Of a stretch of DNA of 64,000 nucleotides, positions 43,208 through 54,589 are shown in pieces. The translations under genes and the position numbers were made by a program. The DNA is from Bufo bufo. Lineage: Eukaryota > Chordata > Amphibia > Anura > Bufonidae. Under the pieces are notes generated by a model. It was not told the DNA's origin. It made no database searches and saw only the letters and a program-made list of their open reading frames with translations. Every line of letters begins with the position of its first letter. The stretch's first letter is position 1. The DNA is taken from contig NC_053390.1 in the NCBI RefSeq assembly GCF_905171765.1, positions 308,888,984-308,952,983 of the forward strand, read 5' to 3'.

Positions 43208-44352
43208 TGTCACGACCATGGTCATGGTCGTGACTCAGGATCCGCATGCAGTTGCCTGCGGTTTGGTTTTATTGTCAACCACATGGTGAGGGCTGCTGGT
43301 ATGTTGCCTCACGTGTGGTTGCCGCTGGCAACATGATTGGTACTTGGCAGTATAGCAGCCTGAGCTGTTGCTAGGCAGCTTGCTGTCAAGTGCATGCGGT
43401 TACACCTGGTTGTGTGTGTGTGTGTGTGTATGTATGTATGCACTTTCTATGTCTGGTGTGCACAAGATTTATGTTTGTGTGCACTGTGACACTTCCCTTC
43501 ACTGTGGCTGCCCGTGGCAACGTTTGGTATTGTGTACATGTGGTGGCAGTGTCTCTGCCTTCTGGCTGATTCCCAGGACATGGTTGCCACGCATGTCGTT
43601 GCCTGCGGTAACAGCTGCAGTGTGATGTTTATTTGGACACTTCCCCTTTAAGTGGCTTTTTCCCTAGCCTGGTGTAGGAAGAGTTTACTCCCTTCTTAGT
43701 TTGTGAACACTGGGTGTGTGTGGGTGTGGCCACTTGGGGCTATTTAGCTCCCGCTGGATGCCAGACTCTGGGGGGTACTTCAGCCATGGTCTGCTGGAGT
43801 CATCCTCCTACTTTATACCATCTGCCAGTGAGGGCCACCCTTGTGGTCATAAATTACGTTACATGGTGTTATGAAGGTGTGTGTGTGGTCTCATTGTTAT
43901 TGCAGCTTATGGTCCTGGGTTCCTGTGTGATGTGTGGTGTGTGCTGTCTTTGTTTGTGTTCTGTACAGCAGCACTTGCACATGGGTTCCAGGCTTTGTTG
44001 TCTGTGGCAGGTGAGTGTAGTGTTTGTTACATTTACCTGCCATTGCCATAAGTTGTTTCTGTTCCCCTTGTTGCTTGGCCACTTTAGACTCCTGTTTCTC
44101 CGCGTCCAGGAGGAACGGGCTGTCTACCCAGCTCCTAGTTCAGGGATCGGCGGAGGGTCAGAAGGGATCCGAGGTTCCTGAGCATGAGCCCTCCTACCTT
44201 CAAGGGCGGCTCATGCAGCTAAGAGTCAGGGTCAGATTAGGGAAGCTCTAGGAGGTGACCTGCTCCCTAATTCTGTGGTTCTGGCCAAGTAGCGACCTTT
44301 CCATCTTCTGGCATCACACGTATGAGGGTTTTCCCCATCCTCAGCCGTGACA
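43208..44352. mobile_element. Solo-LTR-like element, 5-bp target duplication
   Basis: Starts TGTCACGACCATGGTCATGG and ends CATCCTCAGCCGTGACA. The TG...CA ends, the 1145-bp length and the perfect 5-bp duplication GAAGC (43203-43207 and 44353-44357) are what a solo LTR leaves. The first 26 bp are a perfect palindrome around CATGGTCATGG. The same family occurs inverted at 61981-62960. The interior is non-coding; short (TG)n runs and 'GTGGCAACG'-type words occur. Confidence 0.82.
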
Positions 44353-44357
44353 GAAGC

Positions 44358-44845
44358 CCCTTCCCCCTGAATATCCACTCAGATACCATGGTTGGTATTG
44401 ACTGTGACATCTGAGGAATTACGTGTCTGTGACGGGAGTTACCTCTGATCAGAGACAGTGCCTACAGGTACTAGCTTTGTAACAAAGTTGTCAACCACTG
44501 GCTATGGCACCGACTCAGCTCCTGAGCCAGCACCTTATTTAAACTCCCAACATTCACTATGAATGTACAGCAGATGTCACAAGGGAGAAAAATCTATGTC
44601 TATAATATATAGAAACGGTTATACCGGCTCTCCCGTCGTAATATACGGACTCAGGCTTACCCCTTGGCCTTTTAGTAGTGAAATGAGAAGTATGATGATA
44701 ACAGGCACTCTACAATCTGGGACTGCATCATACCCAACATATCAATATATGCATACAATGTTGAAACCAATAAAGAACTATGAGAATAGTAGATAATCCC
44801 TTATAAAAATAATAAAAAAAGTAAAAAAATATAGATAAAAACATT
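44358..44845. other. No recognised feature
   Basis: Sequence between the solo LTR and the foldback. I find no repeat or gene here. Confidence 0.4.
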
Positions 44846-45212
44846 GTTATTGGCCAAAGAAAAAATTTATAAATATGTAGGAAAATATAACTTTCATTTA
44901 GTATTGCCCTATTAGTCTGGCGTCCCACAATAAAGCGCTGAACAATGCAGTCACTTCTCACTTGGCGTCCCACGTGTTGATCGGCTCTCTCCCTCACCGG
45001 TCAGGTACGCTCCCTTCAATTCGGCCTCCAAATACCGATCCCGGCTTTAATATCTCGGGGTCTCTTTAGAGGGTCTTTCTAAATATCTCTTTGGATTGGA
45101 TAAAATATCAAACGCGTTTCGGAGCTTGCTTCATCAGGGGTCAGATGGCAATACTAAATAAAAGTTATATTTTCATACATTTATACATCTTTTCTTTGGC
45201 CAAACACAATAT
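44846..45212. repeat. Foldback with the 'ACGCGTTTCGG...TCATCAGGGG' motif
   Basis: The left arm 'TTGGCCAAAGAAAA' and 'ATATAACTTTCATTTAGTATTGCC' pairs with the right arm 'GGCAATACTAAATAAAAGTTATAT' and 'TTTTCTTTGGCCAA'. Between them lies 'CAAACGCGTTTCGGAGCTTGC' followed by TTCATCAGGGG, a motif of a dispersed vertebrate repeat that also appears at 27160-27205. Confidence 0.7.
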
Positions 45213-45254
45213 TGGACAGCAGAGATTACACACTAGTCCAAGTGAAATTAATTG

Positions 45255-45256
<2 letters not shown>

Positions 45257-45309
<53 letters not shown>
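45257..45309. repeat. (TA)n microsatellite
   Basis: About 26 pure TA dinucleotides ending at the start of the next element, which appears to have inserted in the tract. Confidence 0.97.
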
Positions 45310-45312
<3 letters not shown>

Positions 45313-45897
45313 AGCGGGATTAGCTCACAGGACCGCCGTCTCCTGGGATAGACGGGCGCTATAGGCACATAAAACACAGTCCAGTCCAAGCAAGTATGGT
45401 GCAACTGGCCTCAGCCAGTTTTATTGATTTTTGCAGAAAAAGAATTAAACAAAACAGTTCAAAACAAATGAAATACCTGGCCGTCTGGCCACTACTTCTA
45501 AACAGGCAGTAGTCCCTAACTACATGAAACTGAGCCTTGTGCCCAGCTCCATCAACAAAACACACTGTTGTTTTTCACTCACCCAGCAGGGTTCTTCCCA
45601 GGAGCAGAGAGATCAGCTAGTGAGCTGTTTGCCCTTTTATAGCACACTCAGGTTCCAAGGTGATTAGCCACAGTTACCCTGAATACCTGGAGTGGCTAAT
45701 TGGAGCAGGGACCCACCCAACTCTCCCTGCTCCAAGCAGCCAGGCCCTTCTAACCAGGTTTTATAACAAAACCCTTGCAAAGAGAAAACCTAGTTTTCCT
45801 TGCTGTCAATTCCCTGGCTGCTTTTTTAGAACGTATAGGACAGGAACCTAGGTGAAATGTAGACTCCTTCTACCACTTTCCCCCTGGTCCTGTCACA
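45310..45897. mobile_element. Solo-LTR-like element in the (TA)n tract
   Basis: Starts TGTAGCGGGATTAGC and ends CCTGGTCCTGTCACA (TG...CA). ATAT flanks both sides, which fits a 4- to 6-bp duplication, though the TA repeat makes this weak. The 588-bp interior is non-coding and includes minus-strand poly(A)-signal-like 'TTTATTG' at about 45420. Confidence 0.65.
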
Positions 45898-46919
45898 ATA
45901 TATATGAATTTTGACGAACATAGATCTACTGGATATTAATTATTGATTGAACACTGTGATCACAAATACTAATCATTGGAATTAACAACAACATCAACTA
46001 ACATTATTAATTCCATTTTTGATCTCGAGAATCATGTTCTATATTTTCTTATCAATTCTATTTTTCAAAATTATGAATTGTAATTTTCAATAAGGAGGAT
46101 ATATATATTTATATTGTGTGGACTCACTCTGATAGACAGGATTAGCGGACGCAGTATAGATGCAACAACAAGTTCTTTGCATTAAACAGTTCAGTGTTTT
46201 ATTCACACTTTAGGCAAGTGACAAAACAAGCAGTCATATTCAAACAAAAAGTCACCTTGCGGTGTTGGTGGTAGTAGTGATGAATACATATTAGTCATCA
46301 AAAAGTGACAGGTACCACGCCCCTTTTAGACACCGCCCCCGGGTTACCAAAACCCCTCTCGTCCTCTTGACAGGTTCCCCACCCCCCTTCGCCCCCCGCC
46401 CAAATCTGAATAATGCATGCCTGGACATGTCTAGAGACAGCGTTATATTATTATTATGGTAGATAGCGACCTCCACCTCAATCTTTTATGAATTTATTAA
46501 TATATTATGAATTTGTCAATTTCTCAGTTGTGACCCATATGAATTTATTAAAATATTATGATTTTGTCTTCTTAAAATCATATGAATCTGTTATTAATTT
46601 AACGATAGCTGCTGTCACTTTCTCAGTAATAAGGAATCGCATGCTGTATGCATATATGAACGAGTGTATATGACACTCCTCTCATACTACGTACAGCCCC
46701 CCATGACACTCCACTCATACTATGTACAGCCTCCCATACAGCGACATAGGGTAAAAACGTGTCTGGGCAAGTCTAAAAATGACAACGTATGATAGATATG
46801 TGTCTGGACATGTCTGAAGATCCCATTATATTATGGATGGTAGATGCGTGCCTGGACATGTCTAGAGACCTGCACAGCGAGTCCCTAATTGACAGTTAAA
46901 AAATTGAGCATAAAACAAA
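45898..46919. other. AT-rich sequence with short repeats, left flank of the Polinton
   Basis: 46415-46870 contains three or four spaced copies of a 'GCCTGGACATGTCTAGAGAC'-like word next to 'ATTATATTATGG'/'GGTAGAT'. 46490-46610 has repeated 'CATATGAATTTATTAA/ATATTATGA' and 46670-46740 two copies of 'GACACTCCNCTCATACTANG'. These could belong to the terminal region of the Polinton, but a terminal inverted repeat cannot be proven because the other end is outside the window. Confidence 0.4.
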
Positions 46920-46940
46920 AAAACGCAGAGTTTTAAAAAC

Positions 46941-46946
46941 TTTATT
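46941..46946 (-). terminator. Putative poly(A) signal for the minus-strand genes
   Basis: AATAAA on the minus strand, about 220 bp downstream of the last minus-strand gene. It is the only such signal close behind that gene and is therefore a candidate end for the ATPase-side transcripts. Confidence 0.4.
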
Positions 46947-47163
46947 GAGCAGATAAAAAACGTGCAGAAAAGCGGCAATGTTACAACAAATATAAATACG
47001 TTTAGCTGGGTTACAATATACAATACATTAATAATATCTACACATAATCAGTATTCACAAGCTTAACCAAGAAGATTGTAACATTGGCGATGTCCTTCTT
47101 TTAGGTAACAGACTACCCTGTTTTATACCCATAGGTGTGGAGGGGTTGGTCAGGAGAGTGCGA

Positions 47164-47735
47164 TTAGGTGCGACACTTAGACGACTCATTCAAGTTAGTT
47201 TTTAAACCGTCCAGAAACTCTCTAGTAGATGAATTACCCACAACAGTAGATGGCATATTTATGTTCGCTATGGCATGCATAAATGCAACCCAGCCTGGTG
47301 GGTTTTTGTTTTTTGGCAGTCTGTGGCTTTGTGTCGCATTGCGCACAAGATCCATCATGTTAGAACCATGAATAACATCACCCTTATAAATAAATTCACC
47401 TTTATCATTCCACGTTGTAACACTGGCGTTCTGATTCATCCTGCTTAACAAAAGTTCAGCATTTTTCTTAAAACGGGGATTGAAGAGTTGCAATTTCAAG
47501 GACGGAATCATATTTATCAGCAGTTGTATTTGGCAGTTGTTGATGACCAGGATCAGATTGGTTAACAAGGTTTAAAGTCGCTAGCTCTTTAGTCTCCTGT
47601 TTGGCAAGAACCAAGTATCTTTGCATTAAATCGTGTATCTTTTAATTTTCACATTTTTACAAGCGTTTTTAAGAGAGCCCAATTACGGCGTAATCTCTCC
47701 AACATCTTGTCGCTGCTGTGTAAACGACCTAGAAT
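47164..47735 (-). pseudogene. Conserved Polinton protein of unknown function
   Basis: The C-terminal part (47568-47164) reads 'FNPRFKKNAELLLSRMNQN', 'VTTWNDKGEFIYKGDVIHGS' with NMMDLVRNA following, and 'PPGWVAFMHAIANINMPSTV'. This pattern (W-x-x-K-G-E-x-x-Y-K-G, then G-W-x-x-F) is one I recognise from vertebrate Polintons and related virus-like elements, where it sits next to the ATPase. Its role is not known to me. An N-terminal remnant 'MLERLRRNWALLKTLVKM' starts near 47722, with stops and a frame change near 47500-47570 in between. It lies just downstream of the ATPase in the same orientation. Confidence 0.7.
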
Positions 47736-47774
47736 GCGCGTAACCTTCTAAATCTCACTTTTTAAAACTATTCC

Positions 47775-48430
47775 TGTTCTGGATATACACAGCTGGCAAT
47801 GCTGGTGGTAAGAACCCCGACCTTAAAACAAAGTTGCTCTGGTGTAGTAGCCCTTAAATCTACTAGCAGGTGGCCATAAGGAAATGCGTTTTCCCAGGAT
47901 ACATTTGTCTCGCTAATGTTAGAATTTGCAATTTATCACACGGATTATTAAAGAGAACAATGTACTTGGTGTTTAAATTTATCGTTCTACTCTTTTTACC
48001 CTGACAAAATATGTTCTGCACCAGATACAATATACTTAGATTTCTATGATGCACGTACTTGGTGAATGCCTTTTCAAGCTCGCCATTATCACTAGCGGAA
48101 TCCATAAGATCATCAACAATAGTCAAATTTACCTTGTCGGGTGGGAATAACTAACTCATCTACAAATGTATGCAGAAGGCCTTCAATAAACCTGATGTGT
48201 GGAAAGCATAGAGAAAGTTTGTCATAAAGTTTTTGCCAACAAGCATAAAATCAAACAATATTATCGGGCTTGTGTGATAAATGTGTGTCAGTATTTTCTA
48301 ACAGTTTTCTTAAAAAATAACTCTTTCCAGAGTTGGACGGACCTGCTAAAATGCATGAAAAAGGGTGTTGTAGGCGTGTGTCCATGGCACTAAAATCCAA
48401 ACGACCTCGTTGTAAAATCGCGTGATGGCT
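47775..48430 (-). pseudogene. A32-like (FtsK/HerA) genome-packaging ATPase
   Basis: Motor that pumps DNA into capsids. Walker A is 'LAGPSNSGKSYFL' (about 48317-48343). Then 'CFPHIRFIEGL' and 'FVDELVIPTRQ' follow in a neighbouring frame. Walker B is 'MTIVDDLMDSA' (48094-48126), followed by 'VHHRNLSILYLVQNIFCQG', 'SRTINLNTKYIVLFNNP' and 'ILTLARQMYPGKTHF', the run typical of Polinton ATPases (sensor and arginine region). The tail 'YGHLLVDLRATTPEQL' is in another frame near 47830-47880. At about 215 codons it has near-normal length. Breaks: stop after 'KPDNIV' and frame changes near 48130 and 47865. It follows the polymerase gene closely (about 90 bp). Confidence 0.9.
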
Positions 48431-48517
48431 GCCTTTCAAAAACAGGATCCAGGACCTTCTTAAAAAGAGCAACTAATTCACCTGAAAAAAGAATGGTGTA
48501 ACTGTGTCATAATGGTA

Positions 48518-51500
48518 TTAGAACCCGAAAGGTAGCGTGGTAAAATCGTCTTGCAGACGCCTTTTTGTGTATACACACCTCTGCGTTTTGCGCAATCGTC
48601 TTGTTTCAATCTGCCACAACTTCTTATTTCTAACAAAACCTGGTTGCTCCACAGATATAAATTTCTGACATTCAAGATCACCGTTTAGGATGTAATCCAG
48701 AACGTAATCCTTTAGGCTGTGAAAATGAATATCCCTAGCATTAGCAACGTTTAGTGTGATCCCCTTAACCTTTAAAACCGTCTTACTGGTATTCAGTTTG
48801 TACCCGTAGGATTTTGGACCCGTAGATACAAATTCTGCGATGTATGTGTTATCTGGTATTTCACTGGTTAATTCGCCCAAATAAGCGCCTAAAGGGGGGA
48901 GCCCCTCACCTTCACGATGAACAAAAATGACAGAATCCGTGTCATGATAAAGACACCTTTCCTGCAGTCTGTCCAGAAGGGAGTAGAGTTCTAGTCTGGC
49001 GTAGGTTGTTTTAAAACATGCAATAAAAAGGTTTGTCTTTTTGTTGATTGTGTGGTGCCCTTTTGCGTATTTCCAAATGATCAATGCGGTTTCATCATCG
49101 ATAAAATTTAGCTCAGAAACCTCGTAGTATGGGAGAAAGACATAGCAAAAGTGCTCATCAGGGTTATTCACAATGCTGGTACAGGGTAAATTAGATCTCT
49201 GCGCAAACTTTCCCCATAACGAATTTAAGAAAAGTTTAGAGATCTGTCTTTTCACTGGGTTCACAGCGATACTTGCGGGGTCTAATTGTACACCTTCTTT
49301 TTCAAGAAAGGTGTTGATGTATTCTTTTTGCATATCAGATCCGTACACCAGCTCGGATAGCCCGATGCCTCCTGCTTGTCCCTGAGATGAAGCTCAATGT
49401 AAGGTGCAAACAGTTCGTCCGTTGTGTCTGGAAAATGCCACACCTCATAGATCTCTGCGATCCTGTATCCCTTTTCCAAAGCTACCTCTAACTCTATCGT
49501 ACACCAAGTACCTGTCAGAGCGTTGTTCATTGCTATGCGTGCAGACATCCGTCAAGGAGTTTGTGGCGCATGTGTTGCAAAGGGGGAACATTAATTTATT
49601 GTTCATTTTCACCGGCGGGCCCGGAAAAAACAAGTCTCTCGGTGGATAAACCATAACCCTGGCAATGCCAAAGTAATTTTTTATGTAACCAAAATTGTCA
49701 TAAATGTTGGGGTGTCCTACCGGATATGTTTTTGTTTTGTTGACAAAGGGATACAGACTCGTGAAATCTTAGTAATGTATAGTTTCCCCTTCAACCTGTT
49801 TGTGATAGAGCTTTATGGCGTTAGTCCTTCCGCCATAAAGAGCATCACGAGGGTCTAGCGGTGTTGGGAACCGCATGTTAAGGAGGTATGCTTGAAGTCT
49901 AGAATCTCTCTCTACCATTTCATACCACTCATGTTCCCAAAACACACGCACTACATAGCCACAGCTTTGTAGAAAACGTTTTTTAATGAAGAATGTGTAG
50001 TACAACTGTCCGTAGCTGGTGTTTGTAACAGTATTGGTGTCATTTTCGTTATAGCAGATGGGGCACCCATGGTAAAAGCACCACTGAAATTCATAGACTA
50101 TGTGCTCCCAATTAACTCTGGCATATCAATCTAGAAAATATCTGCCTACTTGTTTTTCACCTCCTCTCAAAGCGTGCTGAATGTCAATGTTTTCAGTGTG
50201 CGCAACATACATGAGCCACTGAATAGCCGGTGATGAGTAACGCTTTTTAGTTTTGTGGTAGTTGTCGACTGGTAAAATGGCTATGGTATTTTTGGGGAGG
50301 AACTTAAATCTGTACATAGCCATACATACAGATGCCAGAGTGAGGAGCTGAAAAGGATCGATGCCTTGGGTAGTTACATCATTTCTCTTTTGTCGCTTAC
50401 AGTATTTTGTCATCTTTTTTTCAAGTCATCTCCATCACGCGCTGTAATGCTCACAGACCTGTCTCAAAACATGGACGTCCTGCATACAGTAAGATTTTAG
50501 CTCGGCCTTAAAATCAAAAGTAGTGCGTTTCTGCGTCTCATACCACTCTAAGAAATCCTTTTTATCACAAGGCATCATATATTCAACCCCGTAATACTCA
50601 GACGGTAATGGCCCCACATAGTTTTGATTTTCCTCAGTGTTGAAGAAATGGGGAAAATGACCTTTGAACCCGAGAACCCTAATGCATCTGGTATCCGACT
50701 TAATCTCATCGGCAGAAAGTTAAGGGAATCTATGAACCTTAATTTTAAGTCAGGCAACGTCACACTCACGAGTCACCCACCTTGAGTAATCATTATTACG
50801 CGCAGCTTTTCATTAATCAACTCCTTAACCATAAAGTACCCGTCGTACCTGCCAGCAGTATGAGCTATCAAAGTGTACACGGCAAATTTACCACTGGTAA
50901 AGAAGCTAACAAACTCCTGTGTACAAGTTTTACCCAGAAAACTCCCAGGAATTAGCGCCGTACAACGTCGTGGCATAAATGTAATTGGGTACGTGCATGC
51001 ATTCAAAGTCATAGAAAACATATTGATCCGTCTCTTTCTTTACTTTATAAGGTTGCATATAGCAAAGAAGATCATCGAATTTATACATGAGACCCCCACA
51101 AACGCTGCAACGCAAACCATTACACTTGTGCTTTTCCTCTCTATTGTACACAAAACGACAACGATCACAAAACGTTTTAAGTCTACAAAACTCAAGCTTA
51201 TTGTGGTGGTTGTGGTGATCCAAACACGCGGTCGAACGACAAAAAGCACTACAAGTGGGACATCGCGGCTGTTGGTCACTCTCAACACAATCGTCTTTGA
51301 CAAGCCCTACAGAAATATTGACACGCGTGGTTGTCTTTGTGGTGAAACACTGAACTACACTTTTTTTAACAGAAATACGCCTCACTGATAAATCCCTTCA
51401 CATTTTTGATACTATAATAATGCCCGTCATGATACAGAATATGCACAGTTTTTTCCGTAGACTTTTTCCCAGTTTCAAAATAGCGCCAATCACCACTACT

Positions 51501-52528
51501 GTGGTACAAGACCTTAATGGCAATGTCAAGGTGGCTTTCAAAAGCATCTATACCGCTGAAACTGACAAACTCATTATCAGGAATACCCAAATCAGCGTGT
51601 ATCTGTCTAGCCTGTGACAATAAACTAGCGTCGTCGTCAGCACCATCACCTATCAGAGCGCATAAGAAGCTGGCAGCAAGACACAAATTAGAGTCATACA
51701 ACCACCGCTTTTTCTGCTGAATAATCTTACTGTATACGATGGATTTCAAACAACGTTTCACCCCACCACGTCGATTTCTAATGACAATAACCACAAGTTT
51801 GAGCTGCTGTGAAGAGAGGATTTCAGCGTTACTCTGGAGAGCAGCCGCATTGAGAAACGCCTCTGCGTTAAATACCTCTCGCGACTGCTTTGTAGAATAA
51901 ACACCATCTAAGGCGTGACCGCCTTCAAGTCTTAACTGAACAAAATCACCAGGGTTAATATCTCTGAGGACTCTGTCCAGTAAAGACTGAATGGCAGCAT
52001 GCACAGCCTCCAGAGCATCTACAAACGAATGTATACGTTCTAAATTGTTAAACCTAAAGTGATCGATATACTCAACACTGTTAAACCCGGTTAGACATCT
52101 CTCGTTGTGAAACTGATGGTCTAGTATCACAGGGATGTCTACCGCTTGAAGAACATTGCCTGGTGATCGTAATATTGGGCAGGATGCTGCATGTACAGAT
52201 ATGTCTGGTGGCATCTTCTGTGTACGGAATTGTGTGGAATTTGAGGTAGTATCGCCGTCTTCTAGAAGAGCGTCATAACCACGTGTGCCAATCTCGTGTG
52301 TGTGTGTACTCTGTCATTCAAACCTGCACCGCTAGGTCCTTCTAAGGGATCGTCATAGTGTTGTTCGTGTTGTTGCGTTGTTGGATGTTGCACTGTGTCT
52401 GGTGCTTCTGCTCTGTTAACCCTTCTGCGCTTCCTGAAGGCTAAAGATCTCTTAGAGACCGACAACGTTTTCAGCGCCCTTTTTACAGACTTTGGCCTTT
52501 TAAAAAGGGGCTCTTTACGTTTAGACAT
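48518..52528 (-). pseudogene. POLB: Protein-primed family B DNA polymerase
   Basis: Replicates the element from a protein primer. The gene would be about 1,330 codons, usual for Polintons. It starts with a basic N-terminus (MSKRKEPLFKRPKS, 52528), followed after a frameshift near 52275 by a 282-codon segment of unknown fold (52214-51366). Next is a Cys/His cluster ('CPTCSAFC', 'CDRCRF', 'CSVCGGL'). Exonuclease motifs are 'YVFYDFEC' (about 51010), 'IAHTAGRYDGYF' (about 50840, Thr where Asn is usual) and 'SYCMQDVHVL' (about 50485). 'LRFIDSLNFLPMRLS' and 'ALYGGRTNAIKLY' lie between. Polymerase motifs are 'DFTSLYP' (A, about 49755), 'NSLWGKFAQRSN' (B, about 49215) and 'YHDTDSVIFV' (C, about 48940). 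There are at least seven frame changes or stops, one directly before motif A. Confidence 0.93.
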
Positions 52529-52561
52529 TTTTATTCAAACCGCCACCGACCATATGTAGTC

Positions 52562-53780
52562 ATAATGTACTACCAGGTCTTGTCAGCGCAGTCTGGAATG
52601 GAAACGGTGTCTCTGGGGTTCTCAGGAACAGACTCTCCGGCCTTCTCAGAGATGTCTCGAACAGAGAAGAGACAATTGATTAATTTTATTCTTTTCTGGC
52701 ATGGATAAACTTAATTCTGAGTGGGTACTTGACTTGTTGCTTACCGGTGTTGTCTCCATCGCCTAGGCTTTTGTCCACTTCAGGTATCGTAGCTAGCGTT
52801 GTAGGGTTATTACCAGTGTTTTGCTTGTGGAACAATGATTGTGCAACGAAGGGTTCCTTCACTGTACTAAGTGTAATACGTTGCTTGTGGCGTGTAGCAT
52901 TGTTTTTGCCTGCGACGCATACTCTTGATAAAGGTGTAGATTAGTCGTGAGGGTAAGAAGTCGACGGTGCTGGGATGCTCTTTTTCATCGGCGTGTCCTT
53001 GTATGGATGTGTCAACAGGTGACGGTGTGGCGGTGATTTACCTTTTCCTGTTATTACACCTAAAAGAGAGAGTCAGACTTTGTATCATGTATGAATTATA
53101 AACAAACGCTGAAACATACTGTAGAACCGACACCCCGGGAAATAAAAACAATTTACCTATGGGTAAAACTAGAACTGATGTTGGTCTTGAATCCACGTGG
53201 ATAACAACTCGGCCGCTTTTTATAACTTATATGTATAGCACAGACTAATTATATATACTTACAAGACTGGCTCGATCTGCTAGGACCGGGTGTTTCACAA
53301 TTGTACGCTGCTGGGTTGGGGTGTATGTTCTCTTTAAAACTGATCTTTCTTGATTTAGTAAATTTCCACTCTGCCAACACAATTTGAAATGTGGAAATAT
53401 ATATATTAAACTTATTTTTACTATTAACCACGCTATTTTTATTTTAAACTACAATATGTGCTAGTACCTTTTTTAGCCTGGGAGTTGGCTGCTGTCGTCT
53501 TTTTCCGTGCGTCCTGAGAATAACAGGCGTTCAGCGTTACTGGTGTCCCGTCTACGCTAGATAAATTGCCTACGGCATAAAATCTGCAAATAATGTTAGA
53601 TTTTTGCATACGTTTTGTTAGATATTTATGTATACTTATGAAAATTACTTACAGTTGAGAAACGGTTCCAAAATAGCATCAGCGATACTGGTCTGCCCCT
53701 ACCCTACATTACACCGCAATCCGCCATTGCTAGGTGTTCTTCATCAAGGGGGATTTTAAAAGCCTCAATTTAAAAAGAAT
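52562..53780 (-). other. Minus-strand segments bounded by splice-like signals
   Basis: Upstream of the polymerase gene several short minus-strand stretches end in good 5' splice-site matches. Clear cases are GTAAGT at 53652 (after 'GGAACCGTTTCTCAACT'), GTAAGT at 53262, GTAAGC at 52744 and GTAAAT at 53156 and 53041. Two also have matching acceptors: 53263-53370 (TGTTGGCAG before it; 108 bp, open in two frames) and 53468-53583 (ATTTGCAG before it; donor GTACTA). 53042-53059 would be an 18-bp micro-exon. The longest open piece reads 'TTLATIPEVDKSLGDGDNT' up to 52745. The encoded protein is not recognised. Alternatives: 5' leader exons of the polymerase message, or chance. Confidence 0.4.
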
Positions 53781-53801
53781 ACAGATTACCAACCATTTAT
53801 A

Positions 53802-53802
<1 letters not shown>

Positions 53803-53835
<33 letters not shown>

Positions 53836-53846
53836 GTGTGTGTAAG
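53803..53846. repeat. (TG)n microsatellite
   Basis: Interrupted TG/TA dinucleotides (GTGTGTGTGTGTGTGTATG, then TGTATGTGTATG). Confidence 0.9.
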
Positions 53847-54589
53847 TGTAAAAGCATAAAACTGTAAATAAACTATTTACCTAGTTAAGAATCCATCATT
53901 CCAGGAAACAAATCTTCAAAACCACAGTGATTCAATTGCAACATCTAATAATGAATATTTGATTAAAATAGGTTTACTACAGTGCACGAGTCATGAGTTA
54001 ACTTTCAAATATTACTGAAAGTAAAATAATTAGCACGTGTGCGGATATTTGATAATACCATAGCGGATCACGAAATATAGAACAACAACGCTAAACGCTA
54101 TGTTTCAATACATTTCTAGTGCAGGAAAAGACATCTATGATTTATACTATACAAATTTCGAGCTCTACTCAATAAAAGTTGTCAAATTTGAGTAAACTGT
54201 ATAGTATCGGGTCACAGGCTGTCTCGCAAAATATAAATAACGAGATAAAATACATTTTTACAAATTTGCTAACCGATTTTCAAAACACTGAAAAACAAAT
54301 CTAAAACAATAGCCGTAAAATGATACATTAAAAAAAAAAAATGCATGATAAAAACTACTTACATTTAAATGGATGGTCCGCCACGAGGTTGTGTGTAAAC
54401 TTGACAAGTATCTTGTTAATCTGAAATAGATTAGTGCTGGTTGATCTGTGCTGATCTTAGACTGGGAGAGATATAGTGTAAAACTATATAAAAGCAGTGT
54501 TAGTATATACGCTGTGATAGCTTCGCTGATATAGCACACGCGTATGAAATAAACACGCATAAGGTGTCTTCTTCACGGCACTCGAATAA
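53847..54589. other. Divergent intergenic region of the Polinton
   Basis: AT-rich, with no recognised gene. It lies between the minus-strand and plus-strand gene groups, so promoters for both are expected here. A TATA-like 'ACTATATAAAAGC' occurs at about 54482-54494, roughly 100 bp before the integrase; it is the best promoter candidate seen. Confidence 0.4.
54484..54494 (+). promoter_or_regulatory. Candidate TATA box for the plus-strand genes
   Basis: TATATAAAAGC, a strong match to the TATA consensus, about 100 bp upstream of the first recognisable integrase codons. Support is by sequence and position only. Confidence 0.35.

Noticed and set aside
43368..44181. Cys/Val/Leu-rich frames of 85 and 155 codons
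   Set aside because: They fall in the solo-LTR-like element and arise from (TG)n-type words.
45091..45404. Frames with a long run of Tyr-Ile
   Set aside because: Translation of the (TA)n microsatellite.
47164..52528. A host (cellular) DNA polymerase or ATPase gene
   Set aside because: The protein-primed type B motifs, the A32-like ATPase and the adjacent integrase and capsid genes fit a Polinton; there are no introns in the polymerase and no host-like neighbour.
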